Under the pieces are notes generated by a model that ran no database searches, was not told where the DNA came from, and worked only from the letters and a program-made list of their open reading frames with translations. This document shows, piece by piece, positions 20,436 to 27,718 of a DNA stretch of 64,000 bases (position 1 is the stretch's first letter; each line of letters begins with the position of its first letter). A program made the translations under genes and the position numbers. The stretch is taken from the NCBI RefSeq assembly GCF_020523985.1, contig NZ_JAIVKM010000002.1, positions 496,001-560,000 on the forward strand, written 5' to 3'. This stretch comes from Mangrovibacter yixingensis. GTDB taxonomy: Bacteria > Pseudomonadota > Gammaproteobacteria > Enterobacterales > Enterobacteriaceae.

Positions 20436-20801
20436 ATGTGGGAATATGATATTAACAGCCACACCATAAAACATAACGGCAAGCCCATCACTTCACACGC
20501 CTATGCCGGTGCGCCGGGCTTCAAGAATGACGCATCAAAAATCAGTGTTTCGAATAAAGGGCCGTTGCCTGTTGGTACCTATACCATCGGTGCGCCTTAT
20601 CATAACCGGCACACCGGGCTGTATACACTCAACCTCACCCCGGCCGCGGGTAACGTCATGTACGGGCGCAATCTGTTCCGCATACACGGTGATTCAGTGA
20701 GTCACCCAGGTGAGGCATCGGACGGTTGTATTATCACTGACCTGTCCGTTCGCCAGCAAATCTGGAACAGCCAGGATCATGTTATTAAGGTCGTACAATG
20801 A
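20436..20801 (+). CDS. Tlde1-type (DUF2778) L,D-transpeptidase-fold toxin, likely T6SS effector
   Basis: The 121-residue protein is a whole DUF2778/Tlde1 domain. It contains MWEYDINSHTIKHNG, YAGAPGFKND, the family's GPLPVGTYTIGAPY, and the catalytic block IHGDSVSHPGEASDGCI (His84, Cys98). Known Tlde1 proteins are antibacterial type VI secretion effectors that attack target-cell peptidoglycan by L,D-carboxypeptidase and D-amino-acid exchange activity. The ATG at 20436 has CAGGGA six bases upstream; an ATG at 20403 is less well placed. There is no signal peptide, as expected for an injected effector. It overlaps the next gene by four bases (ATGA). No T6SS structural genes lie in this window. 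Confidence 0.85.
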   Translation: MWEYDINSHTIKHNGKPITSHAYAGAPGFKNDASKISVSNKGPLPVGTYTIGAPYHNRHTGLYTLNLTPAAGNVMYGRNLFRIHGDSVSHPGEASDGCIITDLSVRQQIWNSQDHVIKVVQ

Positions 20802-21295
20802 AAAAGTTTCTGAATATGTTGCTGGCGGGTGCTGTTGCTTTATTTTCAGTGAGCGCACTGGCGGGTAATCCCACGCTGATGGATAAAGTACAGGCCGTCT
20901 CTGAAGGTAAAGCCCCGATAATGTCCTTATCCCAGAGTGATTATGATGCCTATCTGGATCACGTTGAGAAAGGTGAAACCACGTGGATTAAGACCACTCC
21001 GGCACTGGCAAAATACACGGACGCAGGATATTCCGAAGATATGAGCATCAGCCTTGCCACCGCATTACCCCTGAACCCTGTCGCTGTATTATCCGTTATC
21101 GACGAAGATAATTATCCACTTTCGGCAAAACGTGTGTGCAGTGCGCCGTTTATCGACATAGACCGTCAGGAGTTGGATGTGTACATGCGTAAAACAAAAG
21201 CGGTACTCAACAAGGTGACAACACCGGCGCTGAAAGAAAAACGGGATGCCTGCTTAAAGATACTTAACATCCCTGTGGGCCAGCCTGTTCAGTGA
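20798..21295 (+). CDS. Predicted periplasmic immunity protein for the Tlde1 toxin
   Basis: The 165-residue protein starts with a clear signal peptide (KK, hydrophobic core, SALAG; predicted cleavage after about residue 22) and is otherwise soluble. Two cysteines (in KRVCSAP and RDACLKI) could form a disulfide. The start overlaps the toxin stop by four bases, implying translational coupling. Tldi1-type immunity proteins are periplasmic because Tlde1 acts there. The role is inferred from export and gene arrangement; I do not recognise a named domain. Confidence 0.7.
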   Translation: MKKFLNMLLAGAVALFSVSALAGNPTLMDKVQAVSEGKAPIMSLSQSDYDAYLDHVEKGETTWIKTTPALAKYTDAGYSEDMSISLATALPLNPVAVLSVIDEDNYPLSAKRVCSAPFIDIDRQELDVYMRKTKAVLNKVTTPALKEKRDACLKILNIPVGQPVQ

Positions 21296-21428
21296 CATCA
21301 GCACAGCCACTAACTGCCAGTCAGATTGGTAGCCCGTAACGATCAATAGCATTATATTGATCGCTAATAACCATTATTATTACATGGTTATCGTCGTTAT
21401 GGTTTTGCCCTCAATGAGGGTGAAAAAC

Positions 21429-21546
21429 ATGATGTTATTACTCTGGATTCTGGGTGGTCTTGTGGTGTCTGGTCGGTTATGTGTGGTGCCACCTGTTTGT
21501 TGACGACGATGAAGACGACGAACATCAGGAATGCCCTTACGAATAA
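21429..21546 (+). pseudogene. Small membrane/acidic-tail protein, apparently frameshifted
   Basis: The frame from ATG 21429 reads MMLLLWILGGLVVSG and then stops early. Moving to another frame near 21465 continues GLVGYVWCHLFVDDDEDDEHQECPYE to TAA at 21544-21546. Together these would make about 39 residues with one membrane helix and an acidic tail. One indel separates the halves. It may equally be chance. A terminator overlaps the end. Confidence 0.35.
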
Positions 21547-21565
21547 AGCCCGCGCTGCGGGCTTT
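21545..21565 (+). terminator. GC-rich hairpin, copy A
   Basis: Perfect 9-bp stem AAAGCCCGC / GCGGGCTTT around GCT. An identical 21-base hairpin recurs at 21707-21727. Confidence 0.7.
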
Positions 21566-21575
21566 CAGATTGATG

Positions 21576-21611
21576 AAAAAGAAGGAAAAAGCGTGGTTTT
21601 TCCTTCTTTTT
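21576..21611. terminator. Long A/T-flanked hairpin terminator
   Basis: A 15-bp perfect stem (21576-21590 with 21597-21611) around GCGTGG, with T and A tracts at its ends. It can act as a bidirectional terminator. Confidence 0.75.
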
Positions 21612-21706
21612 AGTTAGCAGCCGAAAATCAATAAATTGATTTTCCTGGTTTTTTATTGGGTGACATCCTCTCGTTCTGTGCGGATATGAGGTTTGTCATC
21701 AGACTC

Positions 21707-21727
21707 AAAGCCCGCGCTGCGGGCTTT
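21707..21727 (+). terminator. GC-rich hairpin, copy B
   Basis: An exact copy of the hairpin at 21545-21565, here followed by ATTGTTTC. The intervening 140 bases contain no recognisable gene. Confidence 0.6.
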
Positions 21728-21774
21728 ATTGTTTCAGTTGAAGGGGCAACCAGACGCCTGAACGAAGTTTCGCG

Positions 21775-21786
21775 CCCCCCCCCCCC
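21775..21786. repeat. Homopolymeric tract of 12 C
   Basis: Twelve consecutive C residues lie in degraded DNA shortly before the Rhs relic. The tract is prone to slippage and could also be a sequencing weak spot. Confidence 0.9.
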
Positions 21787-21892
21787 ACTGCTGCAGGTAC
21801 TGAGCAGGGTATTGAGCCAGACCGCGTGCAACGGCACGACGCCAGCGCAGGTAATCTGCTGTCCTGGCCCTGCCAGTTACAGTGGCTGTATT

Positions 21893-22009
21893 ATGGCTCA
21901 TGGCTACCAGGATAATGAAAGCGGCCTGCACTATAATCTGTTCCGTTGCTATACGCCAAAAACCGAAATATTCATCACAGAACCCGAGCTAAAAGACATG
22001 AACATATAG
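21893..22009 (+). pseudogene. Rhs protein core C-terminal relic
   Basis: The 38-codon open stretch reads AHGYQDNESGLHYNLFRCYTP and then KTEIFITE. Intact Rhs proteins have the hyperconserved GQYYDEETGLHYNRFRYYDPxxGRFITQDP at this place. The sequence is cut short before DPIGL, and no Rhs core is in frame upstream. It is a leftover of an rhs gene tip. Rhs proteins are frequent T6SS effectors, so it fits the neighbouring toxin-immunity pair. Confidence 0.7.
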
Positions 22010-22220
22010 CGTATACAATTACATTTAAACAACGGGAATAATTACATATCACAACCAGTATTACTGTGTTGTAAAATATATATTACAGAATAAGATTTAC
22101 ACCGTAAAAATAGATACAACCATGACATCAACTTCATAATGATGCTTCTATCAAAGTAACCTCATATATAGACACAGCATGAATACAGATACCTGATATC
22201 ACTATAAAAAAGGAGAATAT
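22010..22220. other. AT-rich non-coding island spacer
   Basis: 211 bases rich in A and T with no ORF worth reporting. AAAAAGGAGA (22208-22217) is a strong ribosome-binding site for the next gene. Confidence 0.5.
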
Positions 22221-22739
22221 ATGCCAGGGAACAGGCTCAGGATGCGTGAACTGTTAGAACGCAGGTATGGTGAATTAAGGCGGCAGTCAATTTATATGGC
22301 AAATCAGGCACTAAGAACGCCTGACATCCGAATATCGACTGTCGACAGTACTGCTTATGCAGCTTTTGAACAATGGCGGCATCACCCCGCCAGGGTTGTG
22401 GACTGGGATTGGCCGGGTGCATAGCCTGCATGGAAAAAGAACTATCCAAAACGATTTGAATGCGCAACCTGGAATGGTAATCGTCTTATCGGATTTTCGA
22501 TGGGGCGTCCCACTTACCAGTCTTCTGGGCTCAGGCTTGATTACATAGAAAAATCGCCAGAAGCAAGCGAGCCACATTTAGACCTGACGTATCTTGCTCT
22601 CTATGCTTATGCTACGCTATTAGGTGCCACCCATGTAAAAATAATGAATCCAATAAACAGTGACGTTCGGGATTATTACGAAAGAAAAGGCTTTTGTTAT
22701 GATGAGAAATCCAATAGCTGTATTCGGAGAATTGTCTGA
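22221..22739 (+). pseudogene. GNAT-like acyltransferase gene interrupted by one amber codon
   Basis: Two open stretches (22221-22424 and 22425-22739) are in the same frame, separated only by a TAG at 22422-22424. Read through, they give a 172-codon frame starting MPGNRLRMRELLERRYGEL after a strong GGAG site. The second half, with WNGNRLIGFSMGRPTYQ, YLALYAYATLLGA and INSDVRDYYERKGF, looks like the central strand and C-terminal end of a GNAT N-acyltransferase. The following gene overlaps its stop (TGATG). The rest of the gene is undamaged, so the nonsense change is recent, or the codon is read through. The substrate is unknown. Confidence 0.65.
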
Positions 22740-22957
22740 TGAATAATAAGGCAAAGAAACCAGCGTCAGTGCACCATGAAGAGTCTAATACCCGAGAGCA
22801 AGAGGAGAAAATAAAAGCTGGTTTGGAAAATCTCATCAAGGAAATGGGCGAATACAAATCAACTGAGCCTAAAGAACTGGCTTCAGGGGAAAGTGGTATC
22901 AATGGCGAACTGCTCATTAACTTAGGAAAAGATGAGGATGAGGGTGAAAAACCATAA
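22739..22957 (+). CDS. Small hydrophilic hypothetical protein
   Basis: A 72-residue, highly charged protein (many Glu and Lys) with no signal or membrane helix. Its ATG overlaps the GNAT-like gene's stop as TGATG, implying translational coupling. I do not recognise it. It may be a partner of the acyltransferase-like protein. The next ORF overlaps its 3' end in another frame. Confidence 0.45.
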   Translation: MNNKAKKPASVHHEESNTREQEEKIKAGLENLIKEMGEYKSTEPKELASGESGINGELLINLGKDEDEGEKP

Positions 22958-23129
22958 ATCATTAAGTGACACAGAAAAGCAATTCACTATTTTAGCTAAT
23001 GAAGCCCCCCCTAATGATGCGTTTATAAAAGCATTCATTGCGGTTCAGGATGCGTTATCCCAGATGAAGAGTGTTCAACATTCACAGGGTAAAAAACACA
23101 CCAGTCGCAACAAAATTAAAGGTTATTGA
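22932..23129 (+). CDS. Small hypothetical protein
   Basis: A 65-residue ORF overlapping the preceding one by 26 bases in another frame, with TAGGAAAAG directly before its ATG. The sequence has an Ala/Phe/Ile-rich centre (AFIKAFIAVQDALSQM) and a basic C-terminus. No family is recognised. It could be a separate protein or the displaced C-terminus of the preceding ORF after a frameshift. Confidence 0.4.
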   Translation: MRMRVKNHKSLSDTEKQFTILANEAPPNDAFIKAFIAVQDALSQMKSVQHSQGKKHTSRNKIKGY

Positions 23130-23221
23130 TCCCATAAAAACCATTGTGAGCACAATTTTTTATCACCCGGCACTTCTCAATATTTCCGAGGATGTAACCA
23201 GCAAAATCAATAATCACAGAA

Positions 23222-23253
23222 ACACACAACGGCAAAGCGTTTCCGTTGTGTGT
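23222..23253 (-). terminator. Terminator of the proline-rich exported protein gene
   Basis: A perfect 11-bp stem (23222-23232 with 23243-23253) lies 13 bases beyond the minus-strand stop codon. Confidence 0.75.
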
Positions 23254-23265
23254 CTAAGATAAAGC

Positions 23266-23520
23266 TTACTTCCCTGGTGCTACACCCTCTTTCGGTGGCT
23301 TGCATCCATCTGGTGGGGGTAACGGCTTACCATCTTTGCCCATGGGTGGTTTTTTACCCTCTGGCGGAGGAAGTGGTTTACCGTCACTACCTTTTGGTGG
23401 CTCAGGTGGCTTTTTGCAATCCACCTGGTGAGTGCTGGATGCCGTTTCAGCAGCCTGAACACTGGCAAAAGTAAACATGGCACTGGCCGCAGCCAGTAAC
23501 ACTATCGCAAATTTACGCAT
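23266..23520 (-). CDS. Small proline-rich exported protein
   Basis: An 84-residue protein with a signal peptide (about 1-23, ending SVQAAE) and a mature part dominated by Pro, Lys and Gly. Two tandem units are seen, GSDGKPLPPPEGKKPP and GKDGKPLPPPDGCKPP. Two cysteines (DCKKPP, DGCKPP) bracket the repeats and could form a disulfide in the periplasm. I do not know its function. It is followed by a terminator and stands alone, on the far side of the island from ileX. Confidence 0.7.
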   Translation of the reverse strand: MRKFAIVLLAAASAMFTFASVQAAETASSTHQVDCKKPPEPPKGSDGKPLPPPEGKKPPMGKDGKPLPPPDGCKPPKEGVAPGK

Positions 23521-23844
23521 AATCTTGTCCCAGAAGTTTTTTGCTTATTCTGGCCCCATACCCACCAAAAATTGTGAGTAATTTGCGGCACAAATCAGGA
23601 TAAATGTGTCAAATCATGTCAAAAAAACCACAAACATTTTAAAGTCTTCTCATCATCGATTCACGCCTTGAGCTCTTCCCACCATTGGCGCAGTATAAAA
23701 CCCGGACAGATAAAAAAACCAATAACCCCATCGATTACACGTTGCCGTACCCCAGGCTACGCCTTTTCATCCGCATCCAACGGACAGTGGAGCCTTGTGC
23801 GTGAAACGTGAGCGACAAGGGGCACGCAAGAGGATGAACACAAC
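23521..23844. other. Intergenic region between divergent proline-rich gene and hcxB
   Basis: 324 bases without a credible ORF, presumably with both promoters. A long AT-rich stretch lies next to the proline-rich gene, and the last 60 bases before hcxB can form an imperfect hairpin (CCTTGTGCGT.../...ACAAGGGGC). No operator could be named. Confidence 0.45.
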
Positions 23845-24927
23845 GTGAAAACAGGAATACGCATACAAGCTCAACACCTTCATCAGTTTATTGAAGCGCT
23901 CTTTCGCCACGCGGGAAGTGAAGCGGAAGAAGCCAGCCGGGTAGCTGACCACCTGGTCGCGGCAAACTTATCCGGGCACGACTCCCACGGTGTCGGCATG
24001 ATTCCAAGCTATATCAACTCCCTGAAATTGGGTTATTTACAACTGAACCAGCACGCAAAAGTTGTGCGTGATGCCGGTGCCATCGTCACGGTTGATGGCA
24101 ATGCCGCCTTTGGCCAGGTTGCGGCACTGGAAGCCATCAATATGGGGATCGAAAAGGCACGCCAGTTTGGTATTGCCGCCGTGGCATTACATAACGCACA
24201 CCATATTGGCCGTATTGGTTACTGGGCTGAACATTGCGCCGCTGCCGGGTTTATCTCCATCCATTTTGTGAATGTCCCCGGCGACCCAATGGTCGCCCCT
24301 TTCCGTGGCACCGACAGCCGTTTTGGCACCAACCCTTTCTGCGTGGTATTCCCACGCAAAGATCAGGATCCGCTCTTGCTGGATTTCGCCACCAGCGCCA
24401 TTGCGTTTGGTAAAACTCGTGTTGCCTGGCATAAAGGCCAGCAGGTGCCGGAAGGCTGCCTGATCGATTCACAAGGCGTACCCACCACCGACCCGGCAGT
24501 CATGCAGACCCCGCCTTTAGGCGCGCTGCTCACCTTCGCACAGCATAAAGGGTATGCGCTGGCAACCATGTGTGAAATTATGGGCGGTGCGTTATCTGGC
24601 GGGAAAACGACCCATAAAGAAACACTGCACGACAGCGTTGACGCGATTTTTAATGGTATGACCACCATTATTCTTAACCCGGAAATGTTCGGTGCCCCTG
24701 ACATGGAAGCAGAAGCGGATGCCTTTATCAATTGGGTGAAAGCCTCACCACGAGCAACAGACGAGCCCATTCTGGTTCCTGGTGAATGGGAAGCAACTAA
24801 CCGTGCAATACGCAGAGCAGAAGGGATCCCGCTGGATAACGGAAGCTGGCAGGCTATTTGTGAAGCCGCACTGGAAGCAGGTATGCCGCAGCAAGAGCTG
24901 GATCAATTTCGCCAGCTTGTTCATTAA
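23845..24927 (+). CDS. hcxB: Hydroxycarboxylate dehydrogenase B (malate/L-lactate dehydrogenase superfamily)
   Basis: The 360-residue protein is collinear with E. coli YbiC/HcxB (361), an NAD(P)-dependent reductase of 2-oxo acids such as phenylpyruvate. Family landmarks are NLSGHDSHGVGMIPSY, VALHNAHHIGRIGYWAE, DSRFGTNPFCVVFPRK, ATSAIAFGKTRVAWHKG and MGGALSGGKTTH. The start is GTG, with GAGG 11 bases ahead; an ATG eleven bases upstream is out of frame and soon stops. In E. coli the gene is elsewhere on the chromosome. A hairpin follows its stop. Confidence 0.92.
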   Translation: MKTGIRIQAQHLHQFIEALFRHAGSEAEEASRVADHLVAANLSGHDSHGVGMIPSYINSLKLGYLQLNQHAKVVRDAGAIVTVDGNAAFGQVAALEAINMGIEKARQFGIAAVALHNAHHIGRIGYWAEHCAAAGFISIHFVNVPGDPMVAPFRGTDSRFGTNPFCVVFPRKDQDPLLLDFATSAIAFGKTRVAWHKGQQVPEGCLIDSQGVPTTDPAVMQTPPLGALLTFAQHKGYALATMCEIMGGALSGGKTTHKETLHDSVDAIFNGMTTIILNPEMFGAPDMEAEADAFINWVKASPRATDEPILVPGEWEATNRAIRRAEGIPLDNGSWQAICEAALEAGMPQQELDQFRQLVH

Positions 24928-24935
24928 TTAGTAAC

Positions 24936-24966
24936 AATGGCCAGGGAAAGTTATGCCCTGGCCATT
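24936..24966 (+). terminator. Hairpin after hcxB
   Basis: A perfect 11-bp stem (24936-24946 with 24956-24966), without a T tract. Confidence 0.55.
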
Positions 24967-25164
24967 ACCCGGAGCCTCACAGCAGAAACGTAGCACCAAT
25001 CGACAAAAAAATTCAATCAACCAATTGATAAATAAACACTTTATCAATAAATCTTATTCAATTTTTTTGAAGTATCGTTGCAATTTTTTAGATTTCTCTC
25101 CAGAAAATAGGCGGTTATGCTGCGCAGGTAGCAATTACTCTTAGTACATATTCAGGGATATATT

Positions 25165-25596
25165 ATGTTAACCAGCCTTTATTCTCGTTTTTCCAGCGCG
25201 GTAGATCACCCGGACTTCGCCCGCCTGTTGCTGCGCCTTGTTTTTGGCATTCTGATGTTATTTCACGGAACAGCCAAAATGCATAACGGTGTTGAGTGGA
25301 TAAAACCCATGCTCGCAGCCCATGGCGTACCAGGTTTTGTCGCCTATGGCGCTTATATTGGTGAGGTCATTGCACCGGTGCTGATTATCGTCGGTCTGTT
25401 CACCCGCGTTGCTGGCCTGGTTTATGCCTTTAACCTGGTTGTTGCTGTGTTGCTGGTTGGGATGGGCAACTTCTTTGTGCGCACTCAAGTTGGCGCATGG
25501 GCACTGGAAACAGAAGCGCTGTATTTCTTCGGTGGTATTTTTATTATGTTGCTGGGCGCAGGTAAATACTCACTGTTTAAAGGCAAACTCAGCTAA
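25165..25596 (+). CDS. DoxX-family membrane protein
   Basis: A 143-residue inner-membrane protein with four hydrophobic helices. It contains the DoxX landmarks LLRLVFGILMLFHGTAK, YIGEVIAPVLIIVGLFTR and a C-terminal LYFFGGIFIMLLGAGKYSL. Members such as YphA and YqjF are linked with redox or stress functions, but no defined reaction is established. It lies between hcxB and yghX with its own upstream AT-rich region and a terminator downstream, so it is likely monocistronic. Confidence 0.85.
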   Translation: MLTSLYSRFSSAVDHPDFARLLLRLVFGILMLFHGTAKMHNGVEWIKPMLAAHGVPGFVAYGAYIGEVIAPVLIIVGLFTRVAGLVYAFNLVVAVLLVGMGNFFVRTQVGAWALETEALYFFGGIFIMLLGAGKYSLFKGKLS

Positions 25597-25608
25597 GTAT
25601 TTTTTCAG

Positions 25609-25638
25609 TCCGGCAGAGCCAAATCTGCCGGATATTTC
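25609..25638 (+). terminator. Terminator of the doxX-like gene
   Basis: A 9-bp stem TCCGGCAGA / TCTGCCGGA is followed by TATTT. Confidence 0.75.
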
Positions 25639-25726
25639 CCGCTCATGCAGCACCAGCGCAAAAAATGGCAATACTGTATTAACCTTTATGGTGTCCTTTC
25701 CTTACAGGTTAACCAGGAGACAGCCA

Positions 25727-26614
25727 ATGCCTCGCCTCAGCGCCAAAGATTTTCCTCAGGAATTACTGGATTACTACGATTACTATGCCCATGGGCGTAT
25801 CACCAAACGAGAATTTCTCGCTAAAGCAGCACGATTCGCAGTAGGCGGGGCAACAGCACTCAGCCTGCTTAATGCACTAAGCCCCAACTATGCGCTGGCA
25901 ACTCAAGTTGAATTTACTGACCCGGATATTCTGCCCGAATACATACACTACCCATCCCCACAGGGCCATGGAGAAGTTCGCGCCTATTTCGTTCGCCCGG
26001 CAAAAATAGATAGCAAACGCCCGGCTGTTGTTGTCGTGCATGAAAACCGCGGGTTAAACCCGTATATAGAAGATGTCGCGCGGCGGGTGGCGAAAGCTGG
26101 TTACCTGGCGCTGGCACCTGATGGCTTGAGTTCTGTGGGTGGCTACCCTGGCAATGATGATAAAGGGCGTGAATTACAGGCGCAGGTTGATCCAACAAAG
26201 CTGATGAACGATTTTTTTGCTGCCGTGAATTTTATGCTGTCACACCCACAGGGCACAGGGAAAGTGGGCATAACGGGGTTTTGTTATGGCGGGGGGGTTG
26301 CCAATGCTGCTGCTGTGGCCTTCCCCGAACTGGCAGCAGCAGTGCCTTTTTATGGCAAGCAGCCACCCGCAGAGAGCGTCCCAAACATCCGGGCACCGCT
26401 GTTGTTACATTACGCCGGGCGGGATACTCGCATTAACGAAGGGTGGCCCGCTTATGAAGCGGCGCTAAAAGCCAACAACAAAATCTATGAAGCCTGGGTG
26501 TATCCGGATGTAAACCATGGTTTTCACAATGATTCCACACCTCGCTATGACCAGGCAGCCGCAGACCTTGCCTGGCAGCGCACATTAGCCTGGTTTGAAC
26601 GCTACCTGAGTTAA
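25727..26614 (+). CDS. yghX: Dienelactone hydrolase-family protein YghX
   Basis: An alpha/beta hydrolase of 295 residues, collinear with E. coli YghX. The likely catalytic triad is Cys in GFCYGGG, Asp in AGRDTRIN and His in VNHGFHND. The N-terminus KREFLAKAARFAVGG lies in a short hydrophobic stretch. The start at 25727 has AGGAGA six bases upstream; the frame is open further 5', but that part lies in the doxX-like gene. The physiological substrate is unknown. In several E. coli strains this gene is broken, whereas here it is intact. Confidence 0.9.
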   Translation: MPRLSAKDFPQELLDYYDYYAHGRITKREFLAKAARFAVGGATALSLLNALSPNYALATQVEFTDPDILPEYIHYPSPQGHGEVRAYFVRPAKIDSKRPAVVVVHENRGLNPYIEDVARRVAKAGYLALAPDGLSSVGGYPGNDDKGRELQAQVDPTKLMNDFFAAVNFMLSHPQGTGKVGITGFCYGGGVANAAAVAFPELAAAVPFYGKQPPAESVPNIRAPLLLHYAGRDTRINEGWPAYEAALKANNKIYEAWVYPDVNHGFHNDSTPRYDQAAADLAWQRTLAWFERYLS

Positions 26615-26635
26615 CGCCACATACGGGCGGGGGTT

Positions 26636-27415
26636 TTATGCTTTATCGTGCCAGTAAGCCACTGTACGAACTAATTGCCCATCCCGCCCTTCACTTAATT
26701 GATCACCGAGTTGCTTCGCAACCTTACCTTCACCAGTAACCCAAATGAAATAATCCTCTTCAGGAATAGTCAGGGCCAGTGCATGGCGCGCCACGGTTTC
26801 AGGGCTTTCGTCAACAAACCATTCGATATTCACACCCGGTTCAGTGGTTAAATATTCACAAGCTTGCTGGCTGTGTACAGAAACCAGTGCTGTCACCTGC
26901 CCCTGAAACTGGCGGGCTTTCAGTTCGGCCAGGCGGCGGCGTAATGCAGGCATGCCTGATTCATCACAAACATAAAGTTGCCAGTGATACTCTGTGGGAA
27001 CAATCAATGAACCCCGAGGCCCGCCTATATACAGCGTATCGCCAGGTTTGGCCTGCACAGCCCAGTTACTTGCCACGCCGCCATTATGGATATAAAAATC
27101 CACTGTCAGCTCTTGCGTGGAAGGGTCATAAATTGGCGTGTAATCACGAGCTGGTGGGCGAACATCATTCTGCCAGACAATGCCATCTTCACCTGCAATG
27201 GGCGGCACAAAACCACTATCAGGCTCAGGGAAAAAGAGTTTGATATGGTCGTCAAAACCTTTTGATTCAAAACCTTCCAGTTCAGCACCACCGGCAACGA
27301 TACGCTGAAAGTGGCCAGCGACCTGTTCAGTGCGCAGCACAGTCAGTTTTCGAAAGCGTAATGCGTTACGGGCACGACGAGGGTAATTTGTTGTTGCGGA
27401 GCGGGGTTGTGTCAT
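26636..27415 (-). CDS. yqjH: NADPH-dependent ferric-chelate reductase YqjH
   Basis: A siderophore-interacting protein of 259 residues that releases iron from ferric chelates in the cytoplasm. The FAD-binding half has RARNALRFRKLTVLR and RDYTPIYD; the NADPH half has YVCDESGMPALRRRL and DYFIWVTGEGKV. E. coli YqjH (254) is controlled by Fur and the nickel-responsive YqjI. Here a Fur-like box and a YqjI-type palindrome lie just upstream. It is divergent from yqjI and convergent with yghX. Confidence 0.95.
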   Translation of the reverse strand: MTQPRSATTNYPRRARNALRFRKLTVLRTEQVAGHFQRIVAGGAELEGFESKGFDDHIKLFFPEPDSGFVPPIAGEDGIVWQNDVRPPARDYTPIYDPSTQELTVDFYIHNGGVASNWAVQAKPGDTLYIGGPRGSLIVPTEYHWQLYVCDESGMPALRRRLAELKARQFQGQVTALVSVHSQQACEYLTTEPGVNIEWFVDESPETVARHALALTIPEEDYFIWVTGEGKVAKQLGDQLSEGRDGQLVRTVAYWHDKA

Positions 27416-27439
27416 AGGGATTCCAGTGTCGTCTAGTTT

Positions 27440-27451
27440 TAGATATATCTA
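27440..27451. promoter_or_regulatory. Predicted YqjI operator near yqjH
   Basis: The perfect 12-base palindrome TAGATATATCTA lies 25 bases before yqjH. An identical copy lies in front of yqjI. A weaker GATATATC occurs near 27504-27511. Confidence 0.65.
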
Positions 27452-27461
27452 ATCATTCACT

Positions 27462-27480
27462 AATGATAATGATTGTTATC
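27462..27480. promoter_or_regulatory. Fur box upstream of yqjH
   Basis: AATGATAATGATTGTTATC carries the NAT-triplet pattern of the Fur consensus (about 13 of 19 positions). E. coli yqjH is Fur-repressed. Confidence 0.65.
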
Positions 27481-27632
27481 TGTAATTTATGCAAGTAAAA
27501 ATTTGATATATCAGCCATCGCTATCAACACCAGCTACAAATAAATTTTAAATTATTAAAAATCAACAAATTAAAATAAAAAAAACAAAAAATCAGATCTG
27601 AGATTTGCTAAAAAATAAAATTAGATATAGTT

Positions 27633-27644
27633 TAGATATATCTA
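27633..27644. promoter_or_regulatory. Predicted YqjI operator near yqjI
   Basis: A second exact TAGATATATCTA, with a half copy (TTAGATATAG) just before it at 27621-27630, 75 bases before the yqjI start. It suggests autoregulation. Confidence 0.65.
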
Positions 27645-27718
27645 TACAGTACCTACTGTTAAGAAACTGAATGCAACAGCAGGTGCGCAAATTAAACACA
27701 ACAATGAGGTTATACCCT

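Noticed and set aside
18185-23850. Search for a second copy of the ileX 3' end (attR)
   Set aside because: No stretch resembling GGGGCCACCA with its upstream T-arm was seen by eye; imperfect repeats could be missed.
24953-25144. 63-codon ORF between hcxB and the doxX-like gene
   Set aside because: Starts inside the hcxB hairpin and encodes a low-complexity AT-derived sequence.
25409-25726. N-terminal extension of yghX
   Set aside because: Lies in another frame of the doxX-like gene; the ATG at 25727 has a strong AGGAGA site and matches E. coli YghX.
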